Shown here: in pieces, positions 28,151 through 39,199 of the stretch
How the letters are laid out: every line of letters starts with the position of its first letter
Position numbering within the stretch: position 1 is the first letter of the stretch
From: Lunularia cruciata
Taxonomy: Eukaryota; Streptophyta; Marchantiopsida; Lunulariales; Lunulariaceae
NCBI GenBank assembly: GCA_948567375.1
Contig: OX419758.1
Coordinates: forward strand, 37,267,001 to 37,331,000
Direction of reading: 5' to 3'
Length of the DNA: 64,000 nt
Translations under genes and position numbers: made by a program
The notes under the pieces: generated by a model
Told to the model about the DNA's origin: nothing
The model's input: the letters and a program-made list of their open reading frames with translations, nothing else
The model's database searches: none

Positions 28151-29110
28151 CTGCCAAGCCAAGGCTCACAATCCAGGTCAAACAGTTCAGGTCCATAGCC
28201 TGACCTAACACCTGACGCCTGGATGCCTCTGACACTGCTAGAACAGCGGTAATACCGGTGCGAAAACCCATCACTCGCTCTCTCTCATCAACATTGGGCT
28301 CCACCAACTGCTGTAACTATGAGTCCCAAACAAGTCCAAGTCCTCCCTCTCAAAAAGCATGAGAGCCTGGGAAACTCATGAGTGTGGGAAATGCAGCTCT
28401 AGGCTATCCAACTAGGTTCACCACTACCATAGGTGACCTATCAGCCACTACCACTGTTTGAGATTGACGCCCAACATCCAAGATATCATCAACAAGGATG
28501 TGGTCAAGTCGTTGAATCCTATCATAACTACACTGTAGAACCTCTCTGGGTAAAAGGTTCATCCACCAAAGACAAAGACAATGAGCATGTGATCCTACTC
28601 TGGCTGCATCTAACAATACAGCAGGTCCCATCCAAGAATGGACCTGATGTGTATTCGCCACCACTCTAGTGCGAGAATCACCCATCAAAGGAACGTTTTC
28701 CAAAAGGTAAGCTGGAGAAACAGATTGATGAACCTAGAGATGTTGTCGTATCCGTAACATCTCCCAAAACACACTAGAACGAGGATCCTAAAGACCCAAT
28801 CCTCTACCAGCACGTGTATGTCCCTGACATGGCCATCCAGAAATCACCAAGTAAATAGGCCCATGTCTCTCTAGGTCATGTGCCCCCAGTAAGGAAATGT
28901 CTCCTGGTAGGGCCTTCTGGTAACCTTTGACTGCTGACATCGGTAATAACTCCGGATACCAATAGGCCAAGTATGCCACATGATGTAGAGAGACTCGCCT
29001 AGCAGTCTCATCTCTCTCTACATACAAGTACCTCTGTACTCGGATACCCGCCTGTAACACCGCAGCTAGTCCGATGTTGATCCCATTAAACAACTCCAAT
29101 AGGCATATCC
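28151..29110 (-). pseudogene. C5-cytosine DNA methyltransferase domain inside pol
   Basis: About 320 codons between protease and RT, all in the pol frame. Motif I LELFNGINIG (SAM binding); motif II-like YLYVERD; GDI of motif III; motif IV SGWPCQGHTRAGRGLGL, with the catalytic Cys of PCQ; DPRSSVFWE (motif V); LLENVP with the catalytic Glu of ENV (motif VI); DAARVGSHAH then LCLWW in the motif VIII region, where a basic residue may have become Cys; ERERVMGFRTGIT (motif IX/target-recognition side); LGQAMDLNCLTWIV (motif X). The order I to X is that of DNMT1/DNMT3 enzymes, not the permuted DRM order. Five in-frame stops, near 28785, 28740, 28400, 28345 and 28315, disable this copy. An N-terminal linker of about 110 codons (29110-29432) precedes it. 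Confidence 0.9.
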
Positions 29111-29699
29111 CCTCTACTGGATACTGCCAAGCAATGAGTGTGGTATCCAGAGGTGCCAAAGCAATCGCCTCTGGAGGCTCATCCTCACAATCATCTCCTG
29201 ATGGTACAAAGGCTCCACTCCAAGCCTGCTGCACCAACTGATCTGCATGTTGCTGCAATGCCTCCTCTAAACTCCATAATGGAACATCCAAGGTGGATGG
29301 AACAATCCCACTTGTACTCCAAAGCCGAGTAATCTCCTCGTGTACTGGAGTATCCTCTGCATGGGCATTCCTCTCCAACAAGTCACCAGGCCAAGTAACT
29401 GCACCGCTGAAAGCTAAAACTGATGCTGCCATGGTCCCGGACTATAGTGAGCCAAGACTGCCACTACTGAAGCGTACGGGTAGGCAACATACACGTCCCT
29501 CACTAGACTGCCAACCAGGTCTATAAGAGGTTGTCTCCTCCCAATAGTCAATGTTGAAACCCATGGGGTATAACACTACTCCCCCAACTAGCACATCATA
29601 TGACTCAGCTATTGTCGCAATAGCCTGAGCTCTCACCACCGAGCTATCAGTCGGATGACCAGGCTGAACCTGGACAAAAAGCTCTCCACGTGTGATGTA

Positions 29700-30170
29700 C
29701 TGTGTCGAACCACCACCAAGAGATGTCTAGATCTGAAATGGACACCTCTCCACATCGGTCTTCCGTAACTCCAGACCAACAACTACAGCCTTCCCCAACA
29801 TAAGGGGCTGCGCACCAGAGTCTAACAAGACTCTCTATGGTGTATAGACCTTCCTTGAAGGTCCCACCAAATGAAAAATCCTCCTCTGGTAATCAAATAA
29901 GACAACACCAGGTGTAAATCGCGCTCTCTCAAAGGCCAGTCTAGCTGGCAACTCCTCCAGTCTAGCCGCTACTGCCTGCCATAAACCACTAGTCGCTGAA
30001 CGGATCCCATGCTCCTCAACCAAGTCAGCTCCACTACCAACCACCTCTGCTCTAGTAGTAGGAACTGCACCATCTCTACTCTCACACAACGTGGCAGTCA
30101 ACCGGAATACTGGGGCTGGGTCAACTCCCAATGTAAACATATCACTGGCTGAAAACAAAGGATGCCGCAT
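29700..30170 (-). pseudogene. pol: pol start and aspartic protease
   Basis: The pol frame opens in the overlap with gag and runs through RHPLFSASDMFTLGVDP to the protease core VLLDSGAQPLMLGKAVV near 29770-29835. The DSGA is the catalytic aspartate motif of retropepsins. A stop lies just before this core and another near 29730. The second copy has VLLDSSA at the same place, so its catalytic loop is altered. The enzyme would cut the Gag-Pol polyprotein in the particle. Confidence 0.75.
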
Positions 30171-32007
30171 AATCAGCTGAGCCGCCCCCCAACATCATGC
30201 TAGACTCAGTCTGTGTAGTAGTAGGTGGCTGACTAGTAGGTAGTCCATCATGTACTCCATCACCACCTACCACACCTGTACTGGGACGTCTAGGAACCAT
30301 GGATGTCGTCTGCAATGCCTCAAATAGCGTGAAGGACTGGGGAAGTCTGACCTGTCTCCCAACCTCTCCTCTCTGTGGGTCCAACTCCACTAATGCTCCT
30401 CTAGGCTCTGGAGCACGTACTGCACTCCTAGTCACTATTGCAGATGCATCCACCTGTGCTGCTCCGCACATGAAGTCCAAAGCATCTCTATCACCAGTAT
30501 ATGAGGTGGAAGCCTCAGCACCCGAATCTGATCTCCTCTGACCAATAGCCATACTAGCCAATCTCTGCTCCAACTGCTCAATCCGAGTAGCCATAGTTGT
30601 GTCAAAAGTAAGGGCAGGTACTGCACCCCTACTAGGTGTAGATCCTCTACCACCACCTCTACCACCTCGTCCTCCATGAACTAGAGCTCCTCTACTACCT
30701 TCCATAGCAGCCCTACCACTCCGTAACTCCGTGTGTAGGTCAAAACACCGGTCACTAGTGTGACCAAATCTGTGGCAATGCTCACATTGCCTCTGTGCTG
30801 GCTGTGATGCACTAGAGGTATCAGGTCCGCTGCCTTGAGTACACTCTCTCCTATAGTGAGGTCCACCACAAGTCCAACAAGCAACACCACCACTCAATGG
30901 CTGTTGCTGACTCAAAAATGAGGGTAAGGGTCTAACTCCACTAGGCCCTCCACTCACTCCATAGGATCTGGGCTGTCCACCCTGTCCTCAAAAACCAACT
31001 GGGCGTAGTGCACTCTACTGCACTCTAGAAGAAGTCACAGCCGTGGATGAGGTCTCCCTACCAAATCCAGATGTCACCACTCTCTCCTCCACCATGTTGA
31101 GCTCAATACGCTCAGCCAAACCAAAGACTATTGCCAAAGTGGGCAAAGTAGCCTGCAACAACGTAGCATCACGAACTCTACATCGCAACTCCTTGTCCAA
31201 TATCCCATACCAAAACTGGACTGCCTAGGCCTCAGTAACTCCCTGAGTGAAACTGATCAGCCGCCTCATGCGAGTGTATGCCTCGCGTAGGCTCTCTCCA
31301 GCCTTCCGCTGGAACTCCTGCAAGCTCCTCAGCTTGTCAGTCCGCACTCCCTGGTAGTTCTGCCTCAAACACAGGAAGAACTCCACCATGGGGTTAAACC
31401 CCGGTACCACACCACCTCCTGCATCGGTACCTCCACTTGTAGTAGCATTATCTCTAGCTAGTGCACCTCCACTAGCTCCACCCACACTACTCAAGTTAGA
31501 ACTCGTGGGTACAGCCGATCTACTCCTGGCCACCGAGCCTGAAGTGATGGAGACATAGTGTAGAGACCAATATTGTCTCCATAACTCAATCTCCTCCAAA
31601 TGAGCTCTCCTGAACTCATGGTAGTCATCCATCGGCGGACCCTCCAGATGCTGAAACAACCCCTTCCATGCCATGAAGGGTGTGAACAAAGTTGGGTTCC
31701 GCATCTATTGCAGATCACACCAACTATCAAACTCTTGGATGAAGTCATCCAACTCAATGGTACCCACTGTACCAGAGTAACGCCTAGGGCCTTTGGAGGC
31801 CCCATAAATCTCATCCATGTCCCACAACAACAATGCGGACACACCAAGTGCACTCTCAACTGAATCAGCTCCTGTGTCAAACTCCAACTCAGAGTCAATC
31901 TCCTCCCTCATTGGGACCTGAGATACAAGCTGATACCGAGCACCACTTTGAGTAAACCCACTGCGTACTGCAAGGCTAACTCCTCTAGAATCTCCAAAGA
32001 ACTCCAT
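30142..32007 (-). pseudogene. gag: gag of the methyltransferase gypsy element, with stops
   Basis: The structural protein starts at the ATG at 32007 (MEFFGDS), matched by MELFGDS at 60833 in the second copy. One frame runs to a stop at 30142, interrupted by in-frame stops near 31705, 31222 and 31015. A retroviral-type gag core is visible around 31240-31400 (NYQGVRTDKLRSLQEFQRKA). Two zinc knuckles follow: CWTCGGPHYRREC (C-x2-C-x3-H-x4-C) and CEHCHRFGHTSDRC (C-x2-C-x4-H-x4-C), then a Gly/Arg-rich stretch typical of nucleic-acid binding. The last codons overlap the start of the pol frame. Confidence 0.85.
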
Positions 32008-33170
32008 CGTGACAAAGTAACCACACCAACAAACCCGAACCACCAACTGCAACCGCAAGTCGCAACCGCAAGTACCCCACCAAGTGCCAACACCACCAAG
32101 TGCCAATACCAACTAAGCACCACCCACTAATGTAACTCTAACCAAGATAACTACACTAGGGGAAGGGCAACCTGTAACCTGCCATCATAACACGCACTCT
32201 CACGGTCTGCAGGTCATCACTTCCTGCCTCACCGGAGAGAAACAAAGGTAGTTTGACTGGTCATCATTCCAGCCTCACCACCAAGAGCACACCAGAGCAC
32301 CAACGCTCAAAAATCAGGGCACCTCACACAAACGTGGTGCACAAACAAGAAGCAGAGAATGGAGGGGGTCCAATCACAAGAAATCTAAACAAAAACCCTC
32401 CATTTCATAACACAACACGGGACTGACTCTGCCACCATTTGGCATTTGACATTAGAGGAGTTTGTATCTAAGTCCTAAGCTACCAAGATCACCAAGAATG
32501 GGATCAAACTGCCTCTCCTAGCCAAAGCTACATGTGTATAGATAACATTGGCACAGTCATTGGGACAAAAAGTGAGGGTGGACCAGTTGGCTAGGGCACC
32601 AATCTAGGAACAAGAGATCTAGGGGTCAAACCCTGTTGCGCACAATCTAGTAGGAAAGGTAGATTTTGCCAACCAATGACCAAGATCTACTCTAAACTAG
32701 CTAGCCTCATGCCAGCAAGCTGGCTTGATGGCCCTTCTAGGCCTTTGTAGCCTCTCATAGCCCACAACCCTATGCCTCAAAGCCTCTAAACGCAAAATCT
32801 GATGTAAATCTGACATTCGAGCCAAATTGACAAAATAGGTTTTTCCAAATCACAATTTCATGAGAAGAGCTTCCTAACTCCACCTTCAATTTGACTTTCT
32901 GAGCCCAACTTGCAGCAAATTGGTCATGCCTTCACCTCTTGAGCTCAAAATCACAACACTACTCAAAAATTGCTCCTTCTTTGCTCAAAATTTGGCCAGC
33001 GCTTCTGCACACCATCCGCCTAATTGCCAAATCTGCATCAACTAAACAAGCTTCTGCACACTAGTGAAACACTGAATTTGAATCGAGCTACCAACGATCC
33101 ACCGAGCTTGGAGGTACCACAAACACTCACAGTTCCTACACCCAATTTCCCCCTGACCTCACTTCTTTGA
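32008..33170 (-). other. 5' untranslated leader of the methyltransferase element
   Basis: About 1.16 kb between the 5' LTR and the gag ATG, without a readable domain. A corresponding leader (59931-60832) lies in the second copy, with recognisable similarity. A packaging signal would be expected here but cannot be identified by eye. Confidence 0.6.
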
Positions 33171-33636
33171 TGTAATCAGATTGCTTACCACTCTCAACTC
33201 AACTCAACTCAACTCAACTCAACTCAGATCAGTACTTGACCTGTCACTCTATAAACTGCCAACAACTGGGCACTAATTACAGTCAAGCCACACCCACTCA
33301 AGCATAAAGAATCCAGGTGACGCTCGCCGGCCTCTGTCCACCATAGCCAGGTACTCGAAGGCTCAACATCAGAGAAGTGAGCTCTCTGGAGCTCACTTTG
33401 AAACTATACCCTTTGGACTCGAGCTAGCACTGAAACCCTAATGGTCCCGTTGACGGCGCACTCGACGGTGCGAACGGTGCAAAGTGACGGTGGGCCCCAT
33501 TGTGAAGTCAGTACCCCGAACACAAAATCTAATCGTCGGAAAGTAGTCTCTAAGAAACTCCTTGAATAACTCTAACTACTATCACTGGAACTCCAGTGTC
33601 CGAGCATCTAGATGCGGAACTACAAATGGCATGACA
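33171..33636 (-). repeat. 5' LTR of the methyltransferase gypsy element
   Basis: 466 bp; on the - strand it begins TGTCATGCC and ends GATTACA. It matches 23990-24436 and the LTR at 59483-59930 over its whole length. It contains a CAACT pentamer run longer than in the other copies. No convincing tRNA primer site follows it; the internal sequence begins TCAAAGAAGTGAGG, and the other copy has TTAGAGAAGTGAG. Confidence 0.9.
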
Positions 33637-36287
33637 GTAGGCCAATCAGTAATGGCCTTGATTTTCTCCTCTTCCATCTTGATCCCCTCTGATGAGATCT
33701 TATGACCCAAGAAGGTAACTTTCTTTTGCAAAAAGATACACTTCTAGCAGTAAAATTTCCATTGTTGTAGTTGTCTTAGGACTCCTTTCACGTGATTCAT
33801 GTGTTTTGCCTTTGTCTTGCTATAGATTAAGATATCATCCAAGAATACCATCACATACCAATCCAATAGTCCATCCAACACTTGATGCATCTAATCCATG
33901 AAGATTGTTAGAGCATTAATAAGCCCAAAAGATAGAACTCTCTACTCAAAATGCCCATACCTTGTGCAAAAGGTAGTCTTTTGCACATCTTCCCTATCAA
34001 TGGAGATTTGCCAATAGCCACTGCAAAGATCTAACTTGGAGAAGTATTGTGCTCCATTCAATTAATCAAGCAAGTCATCGATCCGAGGCAAGGGATATGC
34101 ATTCTTCACTATTTGATTATTGAATCCACGATAATCAATATAAAAACAAAGTCCTCCATCCTTCTTTGGAACATATAGTATCAGTGCTTCCCAAGGAGAG
34201 ACACTATGTTGTATAAAATCCTTCTCCAATAGTACCAAAAGTGTTGTTTGCAACTCCTCCAACTCCTTTGGTGAGAGCCAATAGATTGGTCTACTTACTA
34301 GAGTACTCCCTGATGATAACTCAATCTTGAAAGGCATATCACAATAAGAGGGTAATCCCTTGGGCAAATCATCCAAAAACACTTCCGCAAACTCACAAAC
34401 TATCTGATCAACCATTGCTTGTTGAGGCTCTTGACCCTCCTCAGATTGTCCTTATGCAATCAACTTGATCCAGACTACAAAAATAGACTTATCTTTCTCC
34501 AAAGCTTGCTCTATGGTTGCTTCACTAACAAACTTCCCATCTAGGGACTCATCTCTCTTCAAAGCTTGCTCCATGGCTGCCTTCCTAGAAAACTTCCCAT
34601 CTTGGGACTCATCTCCCTTCAAGCTTGCTCTATGGCTACCCTCTTTACAAACTTCCCATCTTGAGACTGACTATTCTTAGGTGTCTTGCTTAGAGGTGCT
34701 AAACAATCTAATCAGGAATTCCTACCTTAGTGTTGTACTTGAATTTTTTGTCAGGTCCAATCAAATTGAACCTTATGACGTTCAAGCCAAGGTAGTCCTA
34801 GAATGACATCATAGTGTAGAGGTGCTACTACAAACCTCATATAGTCTAAATACTCTTTCCCAATCCTAAAGGTAATAGGATGCAATGTATGGAATGCAGA
34901 ACCATTTCTACCATCCGCCATTGTCAATCTATTTCCAATTAATGGTTTGATAGGAATACCCAATTCCTTTACTATTTGCTTAGACATGCAATCCTTTGAA
35001 TTTTCAAAATCAACCAAAATCCTACAACTCCAATGAGATATTGTACCTTGCAAGTGAAGCACAATTGCATAGATCAAGCCTTCAATCCAATTAGAACTAA
35101 TCAAGATTCCAATAGGTGGCTCAAAATCTCCTATTGGGATTCCTTGTTTCCTTGATTATTCTCCTCCACAAACTCTATTTGGGCAACTTTTTGAGATCGC
35201 ACATTCTTGAGTGTACATTTAGCGATACGATGTCCCAATTGGCAACAATAAAAACAATCATCATTTTGTTGTAGTTTTTCTCTATCTACAATGCCAAGTG
35301 ATTTCCGATAAATGATATCAATCTCCATTGGTGCCGGCTCCTCCACCTGTGTGTAGTGTATTAGTAGGTTCTGTGGAGGTCAAGACCAAGTTGTTGCAAC
35401 CAAGGAATCAAAACGTTTGGCCAACCGCATGGCTTCCTCTAAGTGTTGTGGCTCTTGCATGGTTACCTCTAATTTGGTTCTTGACTTCAAGCCCCTCACA
35501 AATCAATCCAAAGCTTCACCTTCCAATATATCTAGAACTTGCATGATGGTGTTCTGGAATTGCATGATGCAACCTCTTACAGAGCCAATTTGTTTCAAGT
35601 CTACCAACCTATTCCGTGCAACTTGTGTGGCATTTATAGCTTGGAATCGACTAATTCTTGCACTCTTGAATTTTTCACACGTCAAGATTGGTGCAACAAT
35701 TTGTCTTTTAGCTTGCTCCACTCAAAATTGCACCATAGTTTTGCTACTCCATCCAATTGGCTAGAAACCAAGAGAATTTGTTTCCGCTCATCTTGACAAT
35801 TGGTAGCTTCAAAATAACGTTCATAGTCAAATATAAAATTCTCCATTGCAACCCAGGATATTCTTGCCTTTAAATACCTTGGGTTAAGGGATCGGATTCA
35901 ATCTTCTCCTTCTCAAATGGGTTCCCTCTCTACGTGCTCCTATCGTCAAGGATCTCATTCATCCAACAATCAAGTAAGGTGCTTGATTTATTGCTGCATA
36001 GTAATGATAATTTTGGGCATTGCCTCCATGGTTGTTACTCTATCACGCCACACCTAATCTATCTAATTTATAAACACATAGAAGCAGCACATCCACCGTT
36101 CTCCATAAGTTGCAACTGGAAGCATCAAGGGATCCTTAGATATGGTGATCATATGCAAAAAATATTATCAAAAGCGTAAGGTGATAAATTGTGTGAAACT
36201 ATGCTTGGGTAGTACTTTGACACAAAAATCCTAATGGTTTGGTGGAAGTAGATTTGGGGATCCATAAATTCCATCCATCTCATTCCT
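33637..36287 (-). mobile_element. Older Ty3/gypsy element, gag to RT portion
   Basis: Decayed element interrupted by the methyltransferase element. Reading on the - strand: a gag-like region with broken frames (about 35350-36280), a zinc knuckle CFYCCQLGHRIAKC (C-x2-C-x4-H-x4-C) near 35220-35260, a protease-like region (34751-35104) in which the expected DSGA reads DFEN, and RT at 33637-34415. RT motifs include [41 protein letters not shown] (the catalytic Asp pair) and FLGHKISSEGIKMEEEKI. Several stops are present. It continues at 23885-23400. Confidence 0.9.
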
Positions 36288-36299
36288 GCTCTGATACCA
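36288..36299 (-). promoter_or_regulatory. Primer binding site, initiator Met tRNA type
   Basis: On the - strand TGGTATCAGAGC lies one base inside the 5' LTR of the older gypsy element. This is the standard complement to the 3' end of initiator methionine tRNA used by many plant LTR elements. Confidence 0.85.
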
Positions 36300-36300
36300 A

Positions 36301-37000
36301 TGTAAAAGACTAAGACCAATGAGAGAAATAGGAGAATGGAAGATCACATTGAGACACTTGAATGTGGGAAAACTCTTAATACCTAATATGAGCTTTGGCT
36401 CTCATATTTATAGGGAGCATACAAGGCTCTTGAGAAGTTTCTTATGAAGATTCCTTGAGCTGCTTTCTTGGAGTGCAAGCCAAGTTAACCGAGAAGTTTC
36501 TCAAGAAGCTTCCTTCTTGAAGCCATCTACTTGGCATGCAAGCTAAGCTGGTTGGAATTTTCTAGAAGTTTCCTTGTAGAAACTATTTACTTGGAGTGCA
36601 AGTTAAGCTAGTGGGAAGCTTCCTAGATACTTCTAGAATATTCCATGCTAATTTGGCCTATTCACTACTTTGTTAGCCTTGACTAACTTTGTTGCTAAAC
36701 TCCATATTGTTACACTACTTGTCTTGGATATACTTATTTTCTCATAATCTTGGGAAGTTTCATAAAGAATATTTAGACACTTCATAAAGACTAAGTAGGC
36801 TAGTAAAACACTCAAGAACTTCATTTGCATGTAAGGTGTTAAATAAGCTTCTTTGAGATCAAGTACATTGGCTAGGAAGTAACTCAACTAGGAGGCTACT
36901 TAGCTAGTAAGTTTGTTGTCAACTTTACTAGGAAGAAAACTTATACCAACCTCAAGTACAAATAATGAGGCCTTAGACAATCTTTGGCATTTGAAGTTCT
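36301..37000 (-). repeat. 5' LTR of the older gypsy element (outer edge approximate)
   Basis: On the + strand it starts TGTAAAAGACTAAGACC next to the primer binding site. A TATA-like CTATAAATATGAG on the - strand lies near 36400. Inside are about three imperfect repeats of roughly 65 bp (GGAGTGCAAG...AAGCTTCC, about 36470-36620). No second copy was found in the window, so the far boundary is a guess. Confidence 0.6.
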
Positions 37001-39199
37001 CTCCTTTATTTCTTTCTCTATTTTTCTTCTTCTATCATCTCTACTTACTCACTTTTGAGTCTAGTTTTCTATATTAGTATCAAAGGAAGAATGAGGTAGA
37101 TTGAATCTATGGTCTTCATAAACCACACCCTTTAAGTTATTGAGTTCTTTTGCATCAATATGATTCATAAGTACTATTTTCATCAGTTTGGTAACACCTA
37201 GGGTTCATATTAGTATCTAATATATAAAATGGTGGTTTGAGTTATTTGTAGCTAACTAAGTTAAAATTGTCTCAATGGACTCCTTAGGGTATTTTAATTA
37301 AACTATATTGGAATGAAACCTCTCAAATAATTTTAGATAAGAACCACACCTTATGATTTGTATGATCAACTCATCTTGGTATATATAAGAGATATCAAAC
37401 TTTATTTGGCTTGACAAAGTTAGGTGAGCTTTGAAGATAAGTGAAGGTAGATTTGACTTGATTTTAGATATTTAGATTGTAATTTTAATTTATATAATTA
37501 TGTTTCTCAGAAATCTAGTATCCTCTACTAAGAGGATTATAGATTTCTAAGAAATATACCTAGAAATATCAAAGAAAGCATGTAAAGCCAAAAACTCATG
37601 TAAAGGCTTAAGGAAATTGATCTAAGGTAATTTAGTTAAGATATGAATTTTATAGATTCATTAAAGCACTTATTTTTAGTAATTTTGGTAGCAATATAAG
37701 AAGGAGCTTGGATGAGGTGTAACATACAAATTATATATAGAATTGTCAAAAGATTCATTTCTTTTCTCTAGTAAACTAAAGAGTTTTACTTTAAACAACT
37801 TGACTTCTATCCCAAAGTTCTAAATTTTAGGCCTAAGAAGTTATCATCTTCAGATCCAAAAACGAATTTGGACTTACCTATGATTACAAAATAGGAATTC
37901 TTTTATTCAATTTTGCACCAAAAACTAGCTGAGATCATAAAAAAATAAGGAGCTCAATTGCTTAGAGCACTTAAGAAGTGATGTAGATGTGATAGTCTAA
38001 TGTCAATTTATTAGTAGAAAACTGGTTGAAACAGGTTTTTTCCTTGTAGACATGTGTTGGAAATGCCTACAAGTGAAAGAAAAATCACTTACCATGGTTT
38101 TTTATCATTTCATATTTAACCTTTTTGGTGGAACTACTCCCAAAAGAAGGTAGTGTCGCCCATTGTGACACACTATAAGAAAGGAAAGAAATCACTTACA
38201 CTACAAATCTATTCCAAATTATTCTTGAAGATAATGGCTCACTATGCTCCAAAGGTCACTTCATGCCAAAGACTACCACTTTGAAGGCTGCTTACTACTC
38301 TTCCTTCCTAAAAGACATAACTCCAATGAAGTCTTCATTGACTTTCTTTTTGTTTCCATGGTACTTTCAATGCTCCATATTACCTTTAACCATTCAATAT
38401 ATTTCTTTGCTCCTTTGGAACCCTAGAGATCAAACGTCCTAGACAAGGATGAATGTCTCTTTACACTCAAGCACTTGAGTTCTTACTTTGAGGTTCCTCA
38501 CCACTACTTACCAAAGTCATTCATATCAATACTAGATGTACTAACACATAGCATTAGAAAGTTTGAAGGTCTCTTTGCTAGTTTCCTCATTTACCAAAAA
38601 GTGAACATAAATCAAATGGAGCTAAAGCCTTACATAAATTTTCCTATTTCTCACCAAAGAGATCCAATGGCTAAGTGAAATATTGGAAATCTCCTATTTA
38701 CATTTAGATTTTCTATCATGTATCTTGTATACTTATCTTATCTTACCTCATGTGGTTTATTTAAGCTTCTTCCATGTGTCAAGGAAGGTGCCTGATCTTT
38801 CCTTGTTAAATTATCCACCTCAAACTTTGACTCCAAAGGTCTTTCACTACAAAAATTTCCTACCACAACAAAGGTGTTTTTACACCAAAGGTCTTCCTTG
38901 CCAAAGGCTTTTTCCACTACAAAGGTGTGTCCCACATCAAATGTATCTTTCACACCAAAGTTATCATACACTTAGAATATTTGTATCCATCTAAAACCTT
39001 TGGCTACCATTCAAAACTCTTTAACTTCAAAGATCTTTCAAGTTGCTTGCTTGAGTAGACCTTTGCCTCTAAAGTCTAAATTTATAACTTTAGCTCATGG
39101 ATTCTGATGCCATGCAGTCCTACTTGTTTCTTTTTCCTCTATCCATTGGAGTATCTTCATATTTTCTTCCTCTAGGAAATGGGAATTTTTTGCACTTAA
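37001..39199. other. AT-rich intergenic repeat tract
   Basis: No gene recognised. Near 37074 (+) ATTAGTATCAAAGGAAG resembles a decayed initiator-tRNA primer site, which would mark a + strand LTR element starting there, but no domains follow. Around 38800-38980 the phrase CAAAGGTnTTT recurs about ten times, giving a degenerate minisatellite. Confidence 0.35.

Larger units (their letters stand above)
23886..33636 (-). mobile_element. Ty3/gypsy retrotransposon encoding a DNA methyltransferase and a PHD finger
   Basis: A 9.75 kb insertion, read on the - strand from 33636 to 23886, starts TGTCATGCC, ends GCACAACA and is flanked by a 4-5 bp target duplication. Order: 5' LTR, gag with two zinc knuckles, protease, C5-cytosine methyltransferase, reverse transcriptase, RNase H, integrase (zinc-binding and DDE domains), PHD finger, polypurine tract, 3' LTR. 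The protease-before-RT and RNase H-before-integrase order is that of Ty3/gypsy. Gag lies in one frame and nearly all of pol in the +1 frame. This copy cannot make the proteins: gag and pol contain about a dozen in-frame stops, and the RNase H segment is frame-shifted. LTR copies differ at roughly 30 positions by eye, mostly transitions, so the insertion is not recent. A second family member begins at 59483. Confidence 0.93.

Noticed and set aside
28151-29110. Origin of the methyltransferase from a plant DRM gene
   Set aside because: DRM enzymes have a permuted motif order (VI-X before I-V); here the order is I to X.
33165-33172. Standard tRNA primer site after the 5' LTR of the methyltransferase element
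   Set aside because: No TGG-type complement follows the LTR in either copy (TCAAAGAAGTG and TTAGAGAAGTG); left unassigned.
33185-33225. CAACT pentamer run as a CRISPR-like or regulatory array
   Set aside because: Simple microsatellite expansion within the LTR; shorter in the other copies.
38700-39000. Tandem peptide repeat protein on the - strand
   Set aside because: Comes from a degenerate CAAAGGT minisatellite with frame breaks; no coding evidence.
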